From positions 4,518,501 through 4,582,500 of the forward strand of contig NZ_CP077683.1 of NCBI RefSeq assembly GCF_019063845.1: 64,000 nt of DNA, given 5' to 3'. The stretch comes from Geomonas subterranea (lineage in GTDB: Bacteria; Desulfobacterota; Desulfuromonadia; Geobacterales; Geobacteraceae). A model generated the notes under the pieces. That model did no database searches, was not told where the DNA came from, and saw only the letters and a list, made by a program, of their open reading frames with translations. Position numbers and translations under genes: made by a program. Shown here in pieces: positions 1 through 7,071 of the stretch; within the stretch, counting starts at the first letter, position 1; the number at the start of each line of letters is the position of its first letter.

Positions 1-50
1 GGCGTTAACATAGAACGTAGAACATGTTCTCGTTTTTGAGGGAGACGAAA

Positions 51-995
51 GTGGACCTGAGTATAGTAGTTCCGATATACAACGAGGAAGAAAACATCCC
101 CATCCTGCACGAACGGATCAGCGACGCACTCATAGACTCCGGCCTTGAGTACGAACTGATCCTGGTGGATGACGGTTCCTCTGACAATTCGTACCCCGCG
201 CTGAAGCGCCTGTCCTCGAAGGACGACCGGGTCAAGGTGATCCGCCTGCGCCGCAACTTCGGGCAGACTGCCGCCATGGCTGCAGGCTTTGACTCCGCGA
301 GCGGCCGGGTCGTTGTCCCGATGGATGGCGATATGCAGAACGACCCTCTCGACATACCGCTTCTTTTGAAACGCATCGACGAGGGGTATGACGTCGTGTC
401 CGGCTGGCGCAAGGACCGCAAGGACACCTTCGTTAACCGCAAACTCCCCTCCATCCTGGCCAACTCGATCATCTCCAGGATGACCGGCGTGCACCTGCAC
501 GACTACGGCTGCACGCTGAAGGCCTACCGGCGCGAAGTGCTCGACGACGTGAACCTGTACGGCGAGATGCACCGTTTCGTTCCGGCTCTCGCGCACCAGG
601 TCGGCGCCCGGGTCACCGAGATGCCGGTCCGCCACCACGAGCGGCTGCACGGCCAGAGCAAGTACGGCATCTCCCGCACCATGAAGGTGATCCTTGACCT
701 GATGACGGTGAAGTTCCTGCTGAGCTACTCGACCAAGCCGATCCAGCTCTTCGGCCGCTGGGGGATCTACACCCTGTGCGCAGGCATGCTGAGCGGGGCG
801 GCGACGTTGTACATGAAGCTGTTCGAGAACACCAGCATGAACAGGAACCCTCTCTTGATCCTGACCGCGTTCCTGCTTTTCATGGGAGTCCAGTTCATTG
901 TGCTGGGACTTTTGGCGGAGCTGAGCGCCCGGACCTACTACGAGGCGCAAGGGAAGCCGATCTACAACATCAAGGAAAAGATCAACTTTGTCTGA
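51..995 (+). CDS. Membrane-anchored family 2 glycosyltransferase (GtrB/DPM1-like)
   Basis: Predicted to move a sugar from a nucleotide donor to undecaprenyl phosphate at the cytoplasmic face of the inner membrane, as in the GtrB/ArnC/DPM1 group. The N-terminus has the GT-A opening SIVVPIYNEEENIP, then VDDGSSD near residue 40 and DGDMQND near residue 100. Two hydrophobic segments lie at about residues 230-255 and 265-290, the usual C-terminal anchor. I chose the GTG at 51 because GAGGGAG lies 6 bases upstream; an in-frame ATG at 24 would add nine residues but has no ribosome site. It overlaps the next gene by 8 bp. The family is confident; the sugar and acceptor are unknown. Confidence 0.85.
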   Translation: MDLSIVVPIYNEEENIPILHERISDALIDSGLEYELILVDDGSSDNSYPALKRLSSKDDRVKVIRLRRNFGQTAAMAAGFDSASGRVVVPMDGDMQNDPLDIPLLLKRIDEGYDVVSGWRKDRKDTFVNRKLPSILANSIISRMTGVHLHDYGCTLKAYRREVLDDVNLYGEMHRFVPALAHQVGARVTEMPVRHHERLHGQSKYGISRTMKVILDLMTVKFLLSYSTKPIQLFGRWGIYTLCAGMLSGAATLYMKLFENTSMNRNPLLILTAFLLFMGVQFIVLGLLAELSARTYYEAQGKPIYNIKEKINFV

Positions 996-2163
996 GACTC
1001 CGCTGCGCGTACTGGTGCTGGCACCGACCCCGTTCTTCGCCGATCGCGGCTGTCATGTCCGCATCCTTGAAGAAGCGAGGGCGGCCATTGCTTGCGGCGT
1101 GGACGTCCGGCTGGTCACCTACCACATCGGGCGCGACGTCCCTGGCGTGCGTACGGAAAGGATTGCCGGCTTCTCCTGGTACAAAAAGCTCGAGGCCGGC
1201 CCTTCCTGGGTTAAGCCGCTCCTCGATCTGCAACTCCTCCTCAAGGCCTTCCAGGTCGCGCGCCAGTTCAAGCCGCACGTGATCCATGCTCATCTCCACG
1301 AGGGCGCCTTTTTCGGCGCCTTCCTGAAGATGCTGATCCGCGTCCCCATGCTGTTCGACTGCCAGGGAAGCCTTACCGCCGAGATTACCGACCACGGCTT
1401 CGTCAAGCCGGGCTCTCTGTTGCAGCGCTTCTTCGCCACGTTGGAGCGCTGGATCAACCGCAGTTCCGACTTCATCGTGACCAGCGCCAGCCCGACCGTC
1501 GAACTGCTCCTGAAAGACGGCGTACCGAAGGACCGGGTGCGTGCCCTCATCGACGGCGTGGATACCAATGAGTTCGCACCGCGGCCCAAGGAGGAGATCC
1601 GGGCCAGGCTGGGACTCCCCGAGAAACGTCCCATCGTCGCCTATCTCGGCCTGATGAACAGCTACCAGGGGCTTGATCTTCTGCTTGAAGCCGCCGCGTA
1701 CCTGAAAGGGCAGGGGGCGAAGATCCACTACCTCATCATGGGCTTTCCCGATGTGCCGTACCGCGAGAAAGCAGAGGCGATGGGGATAGCCGACATCATC
1801 ACCTTCACCGGCAGGATCCCGTACGACGAGGCGCCCTTGTATCTTAGCGCCGGCGATCTTGCCGTCTCCCCCAAAGTTTCCCTCACCGAAGCCAACGGCA
1901 AGCTTTTCAACTACATCGCCTGCGGCCTCCCCACTGTCGTTTTCGACACCCCCGTCAACCGGGAAATCCTCGGCGACGCCGCTCTCTATGCGAAGTTCGG
2001 CGATGCCGCAGACTTGGCCGGAGCCATCGGCCGACTGGCCGGTGACCGCGAGCTTCGTGAAGATCTCGGAGCCGAAGGGCGCGAGCGGGCGGTCAAACTG
2101 CACTCCTGGCAAGCACGCGGGGCAGAACTCGCCGGAATCTATCGGCGACTCGTGGAAACATAA
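988..2163 (+). CDS. Family 4 glycosyltransferase (GT-B fold)
   Basis: A soluble retaining glycosyltransferase of about 390 residues with the two Rossmann lobes of GT-B enzymes. The N-terminal lobe opens with LRVLVLAPTPFFADRGCHVR, and a linker near residue 190 leads into IVAYLGLMNSYQGLDLLLEA. The donor-binding part contains EANGKLFNYIACGLPTVVFD near residues 297-317, matching the conserved E-x7-E region of GT4. It starts at TTG 988 with AAGGAAAAG upstream and overlaps the previous gene, so the two are probably co-translated. It closes this block; a repeat-rich gap follows. Substrate not predictable. Confidence 0.85.
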   Translation: MSETPLRVLVLAPTPFFADRGCHVRILEEARAAIACGVDVRLVTYHIGRDVPGVRTERIAGFSWYKKLEAGPSWVKPLLDLQLLLKAFQVARQFKPHVIHAHLHEGAFFGAFLKMLIRVPMLFDCQGSLTAEITDHGFVKPGSLLQRFFATLERWINRSSDFIVTSASPTVELLLKDGVPKDRVRALIDGVDTNEFAPRPKEEIRARLGLPEKRPIVAYLGLMNSYQGLDLLLEAAAYLKGQGAKIHYLIMGFPDVPYREKAEAMGIADIITFTGRIPYDEAPLYLSAGDLAVSPKVSLTEANGKLFNYIACGLPTVVFDTPVNREILGDAALYAKFGDAADLAGAIGRLAGDRELREDLGAEGRERAVKLHSWQARGAELAGIYRRLVET

Positions 2164-2204
2164 ACCGTTAGCCACGGAGAAAATCTGAGGACATCTGAGG
2201 AAAG
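2162..2204 (+). repeat. Outer left arm of inverted repeat around the GxxExxY island
   Basis: It begins on the stop codon of the upstream glycosyltransferase and contains AACCGTTAGCCACGGAG followed by AAAATCTGAGGACATCTGAGG. Read in reverse complement, the segment at 3,020-3,056 carries the same outer sequence, including CCGTTAGCCACGGAG and AAAATCTGAG. The two therefore bound a unit of about 0.9 kb. The arm itself is built of short GAG-rich sub-repeats (ATCTGAGG occurs twice). Confidence 0.8.
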
Positions 2205-2210
2205 CCCTAA

Positions 2211-2307
2211 TGTAACGCTTACATTGCCTCTTGTAATCGTTACATTGCCCCTTGTAATGGTTACATTGCACCTTGTAATGGTTACATTGCACCTTGTAAT
2301 GGTTACA
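2211..2307. repeat. Five palindromic 13-mers with exact 21-bp period
   Basis: Five copies of TGTAA-N3-TTACA start at 2211, 2232, 2253, 2274 and 2295, each exactly 21 bp from the last. Each 13-mer is an inverted repeat, with centres CGC, TCG, TGG, TGG and TGG. The 8-bp linkers are pyrimidine-rich variants of TTGCACCT. A 21-bp period is two helical turns, so all copies would face the same side of the DNA, like iterons or an operator array. Spacers of 8 bp are too short for CRISPR. The binding protein is unknown. Confidence 0.85.
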
Positions 2308-2482
2308 TGCCCTACTTTCACGGCTGCATTTCCCCCAGCGACGACTGCATAGTCCTTCCCACCACTTTTTTCCTGATTTTTGTCGCTTCATTTCTCGCTG
2401 CAACCGTGACCTTACCCCATTAAACCGGAACATTCGGTCCAGCTCAGACATCTTTGCCCGCTAGAACGACGGCTGGAGTGAA
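2308..2482. other. Non-coding spacer between the two palindrome clusters
   Basis: A 175-bp stretch with runs of T and C on the + strand (for example CACTTTTTTCC). No convincing gene was found on either strand. The minus-strand frame that passes through it continues antisense through the upstream glycosyltransferase and reads the 21-bp array as a heptapeptide repeat, which marks it as a shadow. Confidence 0.5.
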
Positions 2483-2516
2483 TGTAACGGTTACATAGCC
2501 TCGTGTAAGCGTTACA
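2483..2516. repeat. Second cluster: two palindromic 13-mers, 21 bp apart
   Basis: TGTAACGGTTACA at 2483-2495 and TGTAAGCGTTACA at 2504-2516 have the same TGTAA-N3-TTACA form and the same 21-bp spacing as the five-copy cluster about 190 bp upstream. They lie about 110 bp before the GxxExxY start codon, where an operator for that gene could sit. Confidence 0.8.
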
Positions 2517-2530
2517 AGCCTCGGGACAAA

Positions 2531-2575
2531 CCATGAGCCACGGAGAAAATCTGAGAAAACCAGAGAAAACCTTGT
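2531..2575 (+). repeat. Inner left arm of the GAG-rich inverted repeat
   Basis: Contains GAGCCACGGAG then AAAATCTGAGAAAACC, a second copy of the arm at 2,162 in the same orientation. It pairs with the inverted arm after the GxxExxY gene. Two left arms and one right arm suggest a nested insertion or a duplicated arm. Confidence 0.75.
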
Positions 2576-2623
2576 GAAGAATTAACGGGGCAGTAAACTT
2601 CCCCAGTCCGGGGAGGTACTGCC

Positions 2624-2992
2624 ATGATTTACAAGGGACTTACCGAAAGGATCATCGCATGTGCTATCGAGGTGCACCGGGAGCTTGGGCCCGGTCTTCT
2701 GGAGAGCATCTATGAGTCAGCCCTAGCAGTGGAGCTGTTTCAACAAGGGATACGATTCGCACGCCAGAAGCCGCTTCCGGTAACGTACAAAGGCCAGAGC
2801 GTAGGCGACTTTCGGATTGATCTGCTGGTAGAGGATCTTATTGTTGTCGAATTGAAGAGCGTTGAACGCAACGACCCTCTCTTTGAAGCACAGCTTTTAA
2901 GCTACATGAAGCTTGGAGGGTACAACGTGGGGCTTTTGGTGGATTTTAATTCCATGCTGCTCGCAAAGGGCATCAAACGTTTAGTGTTGTAA
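2624..2992 (+). CDS. GxxExxY protein (PD-(D/E)XK nuclease-like fold)
   Basis: A 122-residue protein of the GxxExxY family, whose cellular role is not established. The naming motif is present as G24-LL-E27-SI-Y30. A PD-(D/E)XK-like core follows: D66 in FRIDLLVED and E76-L-K78 in VVELKS, so nuclease or nucleic-acid binding is plausible but unproven. GGGAGG lies 7 bases before the ATG. That site is the 3' arm of a small CCCC/GGGG hairpin, and an earlier GGGG at 2587-2590 could pair instead. The gene is monocistronic, less GC-rich than its neighbours, and enclosed by inverted repeats, which suggests insertion into the polysaccharide locus. Confidence 0.85.
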   Translation: MIYKGLTERIIACAIEVHRELGPGLLESIYESALAVELFQQGIRFARQKPLPVTYKGQSVGDFRIDLLVEDLIVVELKSVERNDPLFEAQLLSYMKLGGYNVGLLVDFNSMLLAKGIKRLVL

Positions 2993-3000
2993 CCCAAGAA

Positions 3001-3058
3001 AAGATTTTGTCCTCCTCAGAAGTTCTCAGATTTTCTCCGTGGCTAACGGTTTTGGTTT
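3001..3058 (-). repeat. Right (inverted) arm of the GxxExxY island
   Basis: Contains CAGATTTTCTCCGTGGCTAA followed by CGGTTTTGG, the reverse complement of the arms at 2,162 and 2,531. It starts 8 bp after the GxxExxY stop and ends about 40 bp before the next gene, so the whole spacer is arm sequence plus a short promoter region. Confidence 0.8.
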
Positions 3059-3099
3059 TGTTCTTGAAAATTGTATGAGTTTATACTACTGTTCAGCTC

Positions 3100-3705
3100 A
3101 TGAACGGTGACGACGAAAAGGTTTTAGATACTTATCGCTCTTTTCTCCTTCTCTCGGAGATCTCCGGTGACCAGCAACTCTCGCAGCGCGAGCTGGCGAA
3201 ACGTCTCGGCATCGCCTTGGGACTGGTCAATTCCTACCTGAAGAACCTGGTAGCCAAAGGCTTCGTCCGGGTCAACAACTTCCCGAAGAACCGCTACGCC
3301 TATCTCCTCACCCCCAAAGGTTTCGCCGAAAAAAGCCGCCTTGCCTACCAACACCTGAGCTACTTCTCCGGACTCTACACCGTTGCCCGCCAGGATTACC
3401 TGAAGCTGTTCAAGTCCATGTCGGCCCGCGGGGTCAAGCAGGTTGCCTTCTGCGGCATCGACGAGGTCGCAGAGATCGCCTACCTCTCCTTAAAGGAAGC
3501 CGGGTTGGAAATGACAGTGGCGATGGATGCCGAGGCGGCAGGGCGGAAGTTCTTCGACAAGTCGGTGGTGACCCCCGCTATCGGTCTGTTGTCCGGCAAC
3601 CACAACATCGTGATCACCTCCATGAAGCGGGGTGATGCACTGCGTGAGGAATTGCTGCGCATGGGAGTGGAGCCAGAGCGGATCCACCAGGCCGGGGGGG
3701 ACTGA
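3100..3705 (+). CDS. Winged helix-turn-helix regulator with C-terminal Rossmann-like domain
   Basis: A 201-residue probable DNA-binding protein. Residues about 10-80 form a winged helix: SQRELAKRLGIALGLVNSYL is the recognition region and the wing is around VRVNNFPKNRYAYLLT. Residues about 105-200 look like a nucleotide or CoA-binding alpha/beta domain (VKQVAFCGIDEVAEIAYLSL, later NIVITSMKRGDALREELLRM), so it may sense a metabolite. It ends one base before the PseG-family gene, so the two are probably one transcript. A TATACT box lies at 3082-3087, leaving a very short leader and no clear ribosome site. Likely a local regulator of the nonulosonate operon; ligand and targets unknown. Confidence 0.75.
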   Translation: MNGDDEKVLDTYRSFLLLSEISGDQQLSQRELAKRLGIALGLVNSYLKNLVAKGFVRVNNFPKNRYAYLLTPKGFAEKSRLAYQHLSYFSGLYTVARQDYLKLFKSMSARGVKQVAFCGIDEVAEIAYLSLKEAGLEMTVAMDAEAAGRKFFDKSVVTPAIGLLSGNHNIVITSMKRGDALREELLRMGVEPERIHQAGGD

Positions 3706-3706
3706 T

Positions 3707-4813
3707 ATGTCCGGGGCGACCAGCAAAAGCATGAAGGTGCTCTTCAGGGCTGACTCCTCGGTGGATCTCGGTGCCGGTCACGTCATGCGCTGCCTGACGC
3801 TTGCAGCGGCCTTGCGTGACAAAGGTTGCGCCGTCTCGTTCATCTGTCGCGATCTCCCCGGGAACATCTCCGCCAATGTCGAGGCAGCCGGGTATCAGGT
3901 GTTCAGGGTTCCGGTAGAGGTGAATCCCGCCCCGGATAGGCCCTTTGCCCTCGACGTGCCGGCGGACGTGGCCCGGACCGCCGAGATCCTGCGGCAGGAG
4001 CAAGGCGTCGACTGGCTGGTCATCGACCATTACGGTGTGGATGACTCCTGGGAAGTGCCCCTGCGCCCGCTGGTCGGGAAAATCATGGTGATAGACGATG
4101 TCGCCAATCGCCGTCACGACTGCGACCTGCTCCTCGACCAGAACCTCTACGAGAACATGGAATCCCGCTACGACGGTCTTGTCCCGGAAAACTGCATGAA
4201 GTTCCTGGGACCTCGCTATGCATTGCTTCGCGACGAATTCGTGCAGGCGCGGCGCTCTTTGCGGGAGAGGGACGGCTCCGTCAAGCGCGTATTGATCACC
4301 TTTGGCGGCGGCGACGCCAGCAACGAAACGGCGAAGGCCCTGGAAGCGTGGCGCATGGTAGGCCGTAACGACATAGCAGTCGAAGTCGTCGTCGGTGGTG
4401 CCAGTCCGCACCGGGAGCAGTTGCAGCAGTTATGTGCAGAACTTGCCAACGTCTCGTTTCACTGCAACGTCAACAACATGGCCCAGATGATGTCCGAAGC
4501 CGATCTCGCCATCGGCGCCGGCGGCAGCACCACCTGGGAGAGGTGCTTCCTTGGCCTTCCCTCCATCACCCTCATCGTCGCTGACAACCAGGCAGCTACC
4601 ACCAAAGCGGTGGGTGTGCAGGGCGCGACGCTCAACGTCGGGTGGTACGAGGATGTCGATGAGGCCGGTTTGGCGGCCACAATAAACCGGATGCTAGACG
4701 ATCCCGCGGCGATGCGGGAGATGACGGCACGTGGCTTCGCGCTCATGGGGGGCGCCACCACCTCGGGGGCTGCTTTGATAACGGATAGGCTATTTGAGAT
4801 TTCAATAACATGA
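3707..4813 (+). CDS. PseG/SpsG-family nucleotide-sugar hydrolase
   Basis: PseG releases 2,4-diacetamido-2,4,6-trideoxy-L-altrose from its UDP carrier in pseudaminic-acid synthesis. This 368-residue protein has the family opening VLFRADSSVDLGAGHVMRC with the catalytic-type His in GAGH, and the C-terminal lobe motif AIGAGGSTTWERCFLGLPSI near residues 265-285. The ATG at 3707 follows a G-rich site; the frame is open upstream from 3632, but that part lies inside the preceding gene. No pseB, pseC, pseH or pseI is visible here. All other nearby steps belong to the legionaminic route, so the true substrate is uncertain. Confidence 0.75.
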   Translation: MSGATSKSMKVLFRADSSVDLGAGHVMRCLTLAAALRDKGCAVSFICRDLPGNISANVEAAGYQVFRVPVEVNPAPDRPFALDVPADVARTAEILRQEQGVDWLVIDHYGVDDSWEVPLRPLVGKIMVIDDVANRRHDCDLLLDQNLYENMESRYDGLVPENCMKFLGPRYALLRDEFVQARRSLRERDGSVKRVLITFGGGDASNETAKALEAWRMVGRNDIAVEVVVGGASPHREQLQQLCAELANVSFHCNVNNMAQMMSEADLAIGAGGSTTWERCFLGLPSITLIVADNQAATTKAVGVQGATLNVGWYEDVDEAGLAATINRMLDDPAAMREMTARGFALMGGATTSGAALITDRLFEISIT

Positions 4814-4888
4814 GAGGTGTGGTGAGAGTGGAAGAGTGAATTTAACTCCCTCTGTACCGAGTAAGCAAACGCAGCAAAGGAGATTGCG

Positions 4889-5890
4889 GTGACGAAAAAA
4901 ATCTTAGTGACTGGAGCCGACGGATTTATCGGCTCTCACCTGACAGAAGAGCTGGTGCGCAGGGGATATGATGTAAGAGCTTTCGTTCTCTACAATTCCT
5001 TCAACTCGTGGGGATGGCTCGAACAGGCTCCTGCAGATGTGAAGAAAGGCCTCGATGTATTTTCTGGAGATGTGCGGGATCCGCATGGTGTCAAACAGGC
5101 GATGAAGGGATGTGATGCGGTGCTGCATCTGGCCGCATTGATCGCCATTCCCTACTCTTACCATTCGCCGGACACTTATGTTGAGACTAATATCAAAGGT
5201 ACGCTCAACATCTTGCAAGCTGGACGTGAACTCGGTGTAAAGAAGATAGTCCAGACTTCCACGAGTGAAGTGTACGGGACTGCTCGTTTTGTCCCCATTA
5301 CGGAAGAGCACCCGTTACAGGGGCAGTCTCCCTACTCCGCTTCCAAAATTGGCTCGGACCAGATGGCACTTGCCTTCCAGTCTTCGTTCGATATGCCGGT
5401 GGCCGTTATTCGCCCGTTCAACACCTATGGACCACGCCAGTCTGCCAGGGCCATTATTCCCACAATTATCACTCAAATCGCATCGGGAAAACGCCGCATA
5501 AAGCTCGGAGCCCTGCACCCCACCCGTGATTTCAACTACGTTTCCGATACGGTCAATGGCTTCATCGCCGAGTTGGATTCAGACCGCGGCATCGGGGAAG
5601 TCATCAATATTGGTAGCAACTACGAAATTTCCATCGGGGATACGGTCAAGTTGATAGCCGAAGTGATGGGGGTAGATATTGAGATCGAGACGGAGGAAGC
5701 TCGCCTGCGTCCCGACAACAGCGAGGTGGAGCGGCTCTGGGCGGCCAACGCAAAGGCTAAAGAGCTGATAGGTTGGCAGCCAGAATTTGCGGGGAAAGAT
5801 GGGTTCAAGCGCGGACTCGCCGAAACCGTGGCTTGGTTCCAGAATCCCGAGAATCTCAAAGGGTATAAAAGCGACATCTACAACATATGA
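4889..5890 (+). CDS. legB: NAD-dependent nucleotide-sugar 4,6-dehydratase (LegB)
   Basis: First committed step of legionaminic-acid synthesis: converts GDP-GlcNAc (in Campylobacter) to the 4-keto-6-deoxy sugar. The extended SDR fold is clear: GADGFIGSHL near residue 8 (NAD-binding GxxGxxG) and catalytic Y-x3-K in SPYSASKIGSDQ near residue 150, with TSTSEVYGTA before it. Length of 333 residues fits the family. Starts at GTG 4889 with AAAGGAG six bases upstream, after a 75-bp gap that is the only real break between pseG and ptmF. Its stop overlaps the legC start by 4 bp. Confidence 0.9.
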   Translation: MTKKILVTGADGFIGSHLTEELVRRGYDVRAFVLYNSFNSWGWLEQAPADVKKGLDVFSGDVRDPHGVKQAMKGCDAVLHLAALIAIPYSYHSPDTYVETNIKGTLNILQAGRELGVKKIVQTSTSEVYGTARFVPITEEHPLQGQSPYSASKIGSDQMALAFQSSFDMPVAVIRPFNTYGPRQSARAIIPTIITQIASGKRRIKLGALHPTRDFNYVSDTVNGFIAELDSDRGIGEVINIGSNYEISIGDTVKLIAEVMGVDIEIETEEARLRPDNSEVERLWAANAKAKELIGWQPEFAGKDGFKRGLAETVAWFQNPENLKGYKSDIYNI

Positions 5891-7071
5891 GTGGTGTTAT
5901 GGAGATAGACAAAGTCGTCAGTGCACTTCGGTCAGTGCTCCCGGTGCGTGATTTCATCGGCTTGCACGAGCCCTGCTTCGCCGGGAATGAGTGGTGCTAT
6001 GTCAAGGAGTGTTTGGATACCGGGTGGGTATCTTCCGTTGGTAAATTCGTAGACCGGTTCGAGGAGCAGCTGGCCGCGTACACGGGTGCCCGAAAAGCCG
6101 TCGCGGTGGTGAACGGTACTGCCGCTCTTCACGTATGTCTCTTGCTGGTAGGCGTTGAGCAGGGGGACGAGGTGCTGATGCCGGCGCTCACCTTTATAGC
6201 GACGGCAAACGCGGTGAGCTATTGCGGTGCTGTTCCCCATTTTGTCGATAGCGAAGAGACCACGCTGGGCCTTGATCCGATACGTCTGGGCGCCTATCTG
6301 GAAGATGCAACGGAAATCCGGTCGGGGCAGTGTTTTAACAAGAGCACCGGGCGCCGCATTAAAGCAGTGGTGCCGATGCATGCCTTTGGCCACCCGGTCG
6401 ACCTTGATCCACTGCTGGAGGTCTGTCACCGGTTCCATCTGGAGCTTGTCGAAGATGCCGCAGAATCGCTGGGCTCCTTTTACAAAGGGCGCCACACCGG
6501 TAACTGGGGGCGCGTTTCTGCGGTCAGTTTCAACGGCAACAAGCTGGTGACGACCGGTGGCGGTGGCGCCATCCTGACCAACGATGAAGAGCTCGGTCGG
6601 CTGGCAAAACACCTGACCACAACTGCAAAAATTCCGCACCGCTGGAATTTTTGCCATGACATGATCGGTTTCAACTATCGCATGCCGAACCTAAATGCTG
6701 CTCTTGGCTGCGCTCAGTTGGAGCAATTAGATGGATTTCTGGATAAAAAGCGCGCACTCGCGCAGCGCTACAGAGCGGCTTTGGCAGATCTCGAAGGAGT
6801 GCGTTTCTTCCAGGAGCAGGCGTATGCTCGCAGCAACTATTGGCTGAACGTCCTGCTGTTGGATGAGGAGCATGCCGACAAGCGGGATGCGCTGCTAGCT
6901 CGTACCAACGATCTGGGCATCATGACGCGGCCCGCATGGATGCTGATGCACAAACTCCCCATGTTTCAGCACTGCCCAGGCATGGACCTTTCCGTAGCGG
7001 AGAGTTTGGAGCGCAGGATCATCAACATTCCGAGCAGCGCGTTTCTAGGAGACGGTGATGGCAAAGCGTAG
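5887..7071 (+). CDS. legC: LegC-family PLP-dependent aminotransferase
   Basis: Transfers an amino group to C4 of the 4-keto sugar made by LegB, in the DegT/DnrJ/EryC1 fold. The PLP lysine is in SFNGNKLVTTGGGGA near residue 220 and the cofactor-binding acid in ELVEDAAESLGSFY near residue 190. At 394 residues it matches LegC rather than the shorter PseC. The ATG at 5887 sits in an ATGA overlap with legB; an in-frame ATG four codons later is possible. The stop lies 14 bp inside the next gene. Confidence 0.88.
   Translation: MSGVMEIDKVVSALRSVLPVRDFIGLHEPCFAGNEWCYVKECLDTGWVSSVGKFVDRFEEQLAAYTGARKAVAVVNGTAALHVCLLLVGVEQGDEVLMPALTFIATANAVSYCGAVPHFVDSEETTLGLDPIRLGAYLEDATEIRSGQCFNKSTGRRIKAVVPMHAFGHPVDLDPLLEVCHRFHLELVEDAAESLGSFYKGRHTGNWGRVSAVSFNGNKLVTTGGGGAILTNDEELGRLAKHLTTTAKIPHRWNFCHDMIGFNYRMPNLNAALGCAQLEQLDGFLDKKRALAQRYRAALADLEGVRFFQEQAYARSNYWLNVLLLDEEHADKRDALLARTNDLGIMTRPAWMLMHKLPMFQHCPGMDLSVAESLERRIINIPSSAFLGDGDGKA

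Noticed and set aside
2211-2307. Regular array suggesting a small CRISPR
   Set aside because: The repeating 13-mers have 8-bp linkers that are themselves near-identical; there are no unique 25-40 bp spacers and no cas genes.
982-2451. 489-codon minus-strand frame with a CNHYKVQ heptapeptide repeat
   Set aside because: It runs antisense through a clear glycosyltransferase; the heptapeptide is only the 21-bp array read in frame.
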